Below, piece after piece: positions 61,551-64,000 of a stretch of 64,000 nucleotides of DNA. How positions within the stretch are numbered: the first letter of the stretch is position 1; every line of letters starts with the position of its first letter. The position numbers and the translations under genes are program-made. The notes below the pieces were generated by a model, which was not told the origin of the DNA, ran no database searches, and saw only the letters and a program-made list of their open reading frames with translations. Source of the stretch: Patiriisocius sp047730165 (GTDB lineage: Bacteria; Bacteroidota; Bacteroidia; Flavobacteriales; Flavobacteriaceae); contig NZ_CP159834.1 in NCBI RefSeq assembly GCF_047730165.1, positions 1,302,001 to 1,366,000 on the forward strand, read 5' to 3'.

Positions 61551-62057
61551 TTAAATGATACGTCTCACTGCTACAAAGGCACCTTTCCAATAATTTTCAT
61601 CCATCGTAGAAATAATGACGCCCCGGGAAGTAGAGCTGTGTATAAAAGTTACAATTTCTCCTTTTACAGAGATAACCAGCCCCACATGATTAATCACATT
61701 TCTATTTTTGTTAGTCTGGAAGAACAAAAGGTCTCCTTCTTTTGCTTTTTTGAGTACTATTTTAGTGCCTCTCTTTGCTATATCACGTGAAACTCGTGGC
61801 AAAGGGATATTGTTTTCTTTGAATACGACGTACACTAATCCAGAGCAATCCATCCCGCTTTTTGTGGTGCCTCCATATTTATAGCGGGTTCCTTCGTATC
61901 GCATGGCATCATCAATGATGTTGTCTATTTGTTTATAGGAAGAAGATTTTGTTATTTCAGAAGAGGTAATGACTCCGTTTTTAAGAGGCACTGACTTTTT
62001 AGAGCCACAAGAACTAATGAATAGTAGGAGTAGCAGCAGGGAAACAATGTTTTTCAT
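61551..62057 (-). CDS. NlpC/P60 (C40) peptidase lipoprotein
   Basis: Cell-wall endopeptidase, 168 residues. Lipoprotein signal MKNIVSLLLLLLFISSCGS with Cys17, then NlpC/P60 domain with catalytic Cys71 (GMDCSGLVY) and His124 (VINHVGLVI), third residue about His139 (HSSTSRGV). Cuts peptide cross-links of peptidoglycan. Minus strand, upstream of comEC by 47 bases and downstream of lpxB by 43, so probably in one transcript. Confidence 0.94.
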   Translation of the reverse strand: MKNIVSLLLLLLFISSCGSKKSVPLKNGVITSSEITKSSSYKQIDNIIDDAMRYEGTRYKYGGTTKSGMDCSGLVYVVFKENNIPLPRVSRDIAKRGTKIVLKKAKEGDLLFFQTNKNRNVINHVGLVISVKGEIVTFIHSSTSRGVIISTMDENYWKGAFVAVRRII

Positions 62058-62100
62058 AGATGCAATTTTGTAGCGTCTGGGGACTTTACTGCAATTTAAG

Positions 62101-63207
62101 TTATTTCTTACTAATCAACTCAGCAGTTTTCCTGCTCGCTCCTTTACCACCGAGTTTTTTCTCCAAGTCATAATACTCTAAAAACAAGCTAGCTCGTTGA
62201 TGCTTATCTAAGATTTTAATGAGTTCTTCTTTGAGACGCTTCGCATTAAATTCTGTTTGGATCAACTCTGTCACCACTTCCTTATCGAGAATAAGGTTTA
62301 CTAATGAGATGTATTTTAATTTAATCACACGCTTTGCAATCTCATAAGAAACCCTGCTACCTTTGTAGCAGACTACTTGCGGAATCTTGAATAAAGCAGT
62401 TTCTAATGTTGCCGTTCCAGAAGTCACTAAAGCAGCATGGCTCACCGAAAGTAAATCGTAGGTTTTGTTAGCAACAAAACGTACGTTGTTTTGTTTGATA
62501 AAGATTTTGTAATATACCTTAGTTTGGCTAGGTGCTCCTGCAATGACAAATTGATATTCAGGAAAATCTTTAGTCACTGCCAACATTACAGACAGCATTT
62601 TTCCTATCTCTTGCTTTCTACTTCCCGGTAATAAAGCAATAATAGGTTTATCATCCAAGCCGTGTTCCTTTTTAAACACCTTCGGATTAATAGGGTCTCT
62701 ATCGGCAATGGCATCAATAAGTGGGTGTCCCACAAAGTGTACTGGAAAATTATGTTTTTTTTCGTAAAAGTCTTTTTCAAAAGGGAGAATTACATACATC
62801 TCGTCCACCGCTTGTTTAATGCCTTTAATGCGACCTTCTTTCCACGCCCAGATTTGAGGCGAAATATAATAATGAGTATTAATACTATGTAGTTTTGCCC
62901 ATTTTGCAATCCTAAGATTAAAGCCAGGGTAGTCAATAAAGATAATTCGGTCTGGTTTAAATCCAGCAATGTCTTTTTTACAAAGGGCAATATTTTTTAG
63001 AATTGTCCCTAGATTTAACACCACTTCTGCAAAACCCATAAAGGCGAGTTCGCGATAATGTATAACCATCGTACCGCCTTGTGCTTGCATTAAGTCACCG
63101 CCCCAAAACCTAAATTCTGCTTCAGGATCTTGCACCTTGAGTGCCTTCATAAGGTTTGCCCCGTGTAGGTCTCCAGAAGCTTCGCCAGCTATGAGATAAT
63201 ATTTCAT
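62101..63207 (-). CDS. lpxB: Lipid-A-disaccharide synthase
   Basis: Joins UDP-2,3-diacylglucosamine and lipid X to form the lipid A disaccharide; membrane-associated GT19, 368 residues. AGEASGDLHGANLMKAL (about 7-23), YISPQIWAWKEGRIKGIK (about 113-130) and the donor-site LLPGSRKQEIGKML (about 193-206) are clear, with VTSGTATLETAL following. It starts exactly where the neighbouring 95-residue membrane protein ends (stop at 63208), so the two are coupled. Upstream is surE. Confidence 0.96.
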   Translation of the reverse strand: MKYYLIAGEASGDLHGANLMKALKVQDPEAEFRFWGGDLMQAQGGTMVIHYRELAFMGFAEVVLNLGTILKNIALCKKDIAGFKPDRIIFIDYPGFNLRIAKWAKLHSINTHYYISPQIWAWKEGRIKGIKQAVDEMYVILPFEKDFYEKKHNFPVHFVGHPLIDAIADRDPINPKVFKKEHGLDDKPIIALLPGSRKQEIGKMLSVMLAVTKDFPEYQFVIAGAPSQTKVYYKIFIKQNNVRFVANKTYDLLSVSHAALVTSGTATLETALFKIPQVVCYKGSRVSYEIAKRVIKLKYISLVNLILDKEVVTELIQTEFNAKRLKEELIKILDKHQRASLFLEYYDLEKKLGGKGASRKTAELISKK

Positions 63208-63495
63208 CTATAAAAATTTTGAAATCAAAACTAAAATCGCTGCGCCTAGGGTGGCAATTAAAACACCTCTAGCTCGGGTTACTTGATTTTTTTTCAGTAA
63301 TAAGAAAAAGGCGATCAAATTTAAAATGGCTCCAAGTGCAATGATACTGCCTAAGAGGTCTTCTTTGATGATTAAATCCCAGGTACTGTCTACGCTGTAT
63401 TTTGAGAAAAAATAAATGTACAGATAACTTCCTATCAGGTTTGCGACAATACCGATTCCTATTCCAATAAATATTTCTTTATGACTTTTTTGCAT
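63208..63495 (-). CDS. Small membrane protein between surE and lpxB
   Basis: 95 residues with three hydrophobic helices (IFIGIGIGIVANLIGSYLYI YFF, LLGSIIALGAILNLIAFFLL and GVLIATLGAAILVLISKFL), so an inner-membrane protein. No family recognised. It starts at 63495 inside the surE stop codon (TAATG) and ends at 63208, touching the lpxB start at 63207. This tight packing suggests a real gene. Confidence 0.82.
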   Translation of the reverse strand: MQKSHKEIFIGIGIGIVANLIGSYLYIYFFSKYSVDSTWDLIIKEDLLGSIIALGAILNLIAFFLLLKKNQVTRARGVLIATLGAAILVLISKFL

Positions 63496-64000
63496 TACAT
63501 ATCCCAGGTGTTAATTGTTTGTATTGCGTGATGTGCGGTGAGGTCGTACTGCACGGGTACCACAGAAATATAACCGTGTTCCAGCGCCCACTCGTCTGTG
63601 TCTTCGCCTTTATCTTTATTTATAAATTCTCCAGTAAGCCAGTAATAATCACGACCAAGTGGGTTTGTTCGTTTGTCAAATTTCTCTTCCCAGTGTGCAT
63701 TTGCCTGTCTACAAACCTTGATACCTTTTATCTTGCTAGCAGATAACTTTGGAAAGTTTACATTTAGGACTACTCCTTCTGGTAAGCCGTTTTCTAGGCA
63801 TTGTCGCACCATTAATTCAATATATTTTTTTGCTGGTTCAAAATCAGCTTCTAGAGAATAATCCAATAATGAAAATCCAATGGCAGGAATTCCAATCGTT
63901 CCCGCTTCTACGGCTGCGCTCATTGTTCCACTATAAATCACATTAATAGAGCTATTGCTTCCGTGATTTACACCGCTTACACAAAGATCAGGTTTACGGT
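63495..64000 (-). CDS. surE: 5'/3'-nucleotidase SurE, C-terminal part
   Basis: Phosphatase acting on nucleoside 5'- or 3'-monophosphates; cytoplasmic. The gene enters from beyond the window: the frame is open to base 64000, and the conserved GVNHGSNSSINVIYSGTMSAA lies there, so the GTG at 63941 is not a true start. Remaining motifs include the metal-site Asn in GVNHGSN and the end AHHAIQTINTWDM. The stop overlaps the next start. It heads the surE-lpxB-comEC run. Confidence 0.95.
   Translation of the reverse strand, partial: RKPDLCVSGVNHGSNSSINVIYSGTMSAAVEAGTIGIPAIGFSLLDYSLEADFEPAKKYIELMVRQCLENGLPEGVVLNVNFPKLSASKIKGIKVCRQANAHWEEKFDKRTNPLGRDYYWLTGEFINKDKGEDTDEWALEHGYISVVPVQYDLTAHHAIQTINTWDM

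Noticed and set aside
63495..63941. A short SurE starting with GTG at 63941
   Set aside because: Conserved SurE sequence continues upstream to the window edge.
1..64000. CRISPR array, insertion sequence, prophage or defence operon
   Set aside because: No regularly spaced repeats, transposase, integrase, phage or recognisable defence genes were seen on either strand.

Overview
The window is AT-rich chromosomal DNA from a member of the Bacteroidota, almost certainly family Flavobacteriaceae and probably marine. The case rests on several family traits: promoters of the TTTG / TAnnTTTG type, a type IX secretion (T9SS) sorting domain on a cytochrome c peroxidase and on a gene relic, a fused E1 alpha/beta oxo-acid dehydrogenase, a lysyl-tRNA synthetase with a C-terminal extension, a mevalonate-pathway pair (class II HMG-CoA reductase plus GYDIA-type GHMP kinase), an NhaD antiporter, and many short lipoproteins with an SCS-like lipobox. 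A Dokdonia-like genome would fit, but genus is a guess. I see no IS element, prophage, integrase or CRISPR array; most of the window is ordinary core genome.

Layout. 1-3.2 kb: end of an E2 acyltransferase and the E1 alpha/beta fusion. 3.2-6.0 kb (minus): a small cysteine-rich protein, long-type urocanase and a DUF4136 lipoprotein. 6.0-7.2 kb: gene-poor, with a decayed T9SS cargo gene. 7.4-10.5 kb (plus): PLP deaminase family, glucosaminidase-LysM lipoprotein and hemL. 10.5-16.7 kb: small secreted protein, diheme lipoprotein, sterol-desaturase family enzyme, a rhodanese relic, a membrane protein, lysS and a DUF1573 relic. 16.7-26.8 kb: YqaE-type peptide, lipoproteins, lipB, rnhB, porin-like outer-membrane protein, HI0933-type flavoprotein, TonB-C-like lipoprotein and a GNAT enzyme. 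27.1-30.5 kb (minus): a TonB-dependent receptor operon, probably for a metal. 30.6-34 kb: acyl-CoA dehydrogenase, anmK and a TPR protein. 34.2-37.0 kb (minus): an ECF sigma / membrane anti-sigma-like / Spy-CnrX-like triad followed by a diheme peroxidase. 37.3-43.3 kb (plus): amino-acid dehydrogenase, nhaD, ExbB-ExbD-TonB-like set and folC. 43.4-44.1 kb: tRNA-Val and tRNA-Phe flanking a GIY-YIG relic. 44.2-52.0 kb (plus): coaX, outer-membrane protein, TPR protein, lptC, small membrane protein, CNNM/HlyC-type protein and a PpiD/SurA-like isomerase. 52.0-54.3 kb (minus): mevalonate genes. 54.4-59.5 kb (plus): DPP-IV-like peptidase, POT peptide transporter and two tandem thioredoxin-fold proteins. 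59.5-64 kb (minus): surE, membrane protein, lpxB, NlpC/P60 lipoprotein and comEC.

How genes work together: peptides would be cut by the secreted dipeptidyl peptidase and imported by the POT transporter; their amino acids could feed urocanase, the Glu/Leu-type dehydrogenase and the branched-chain oxo-acid complex. The ExbB/ExbD/TonB-like set could energise receptors such as the one at 27.7-30.1 kb. Envelope building is served by lptC, lpxB and the periplasmic isomerase.

No clearly new defence or mobile system was found. The least explained signals are (i) a 10-base word, ATTTCCGAAG, present 12 times exactly on the two strands where about 0.15 are expected, in genes and between them, (ii) a pair of diverged intergenic repeats that end in this word, (iii) a symmetrical operator-like dyad over the promoter of the TonB receptor operon, and (iv) the ECF sigma triad that resembles CnrYXH. 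Four gene relics in different states of decay are also described.
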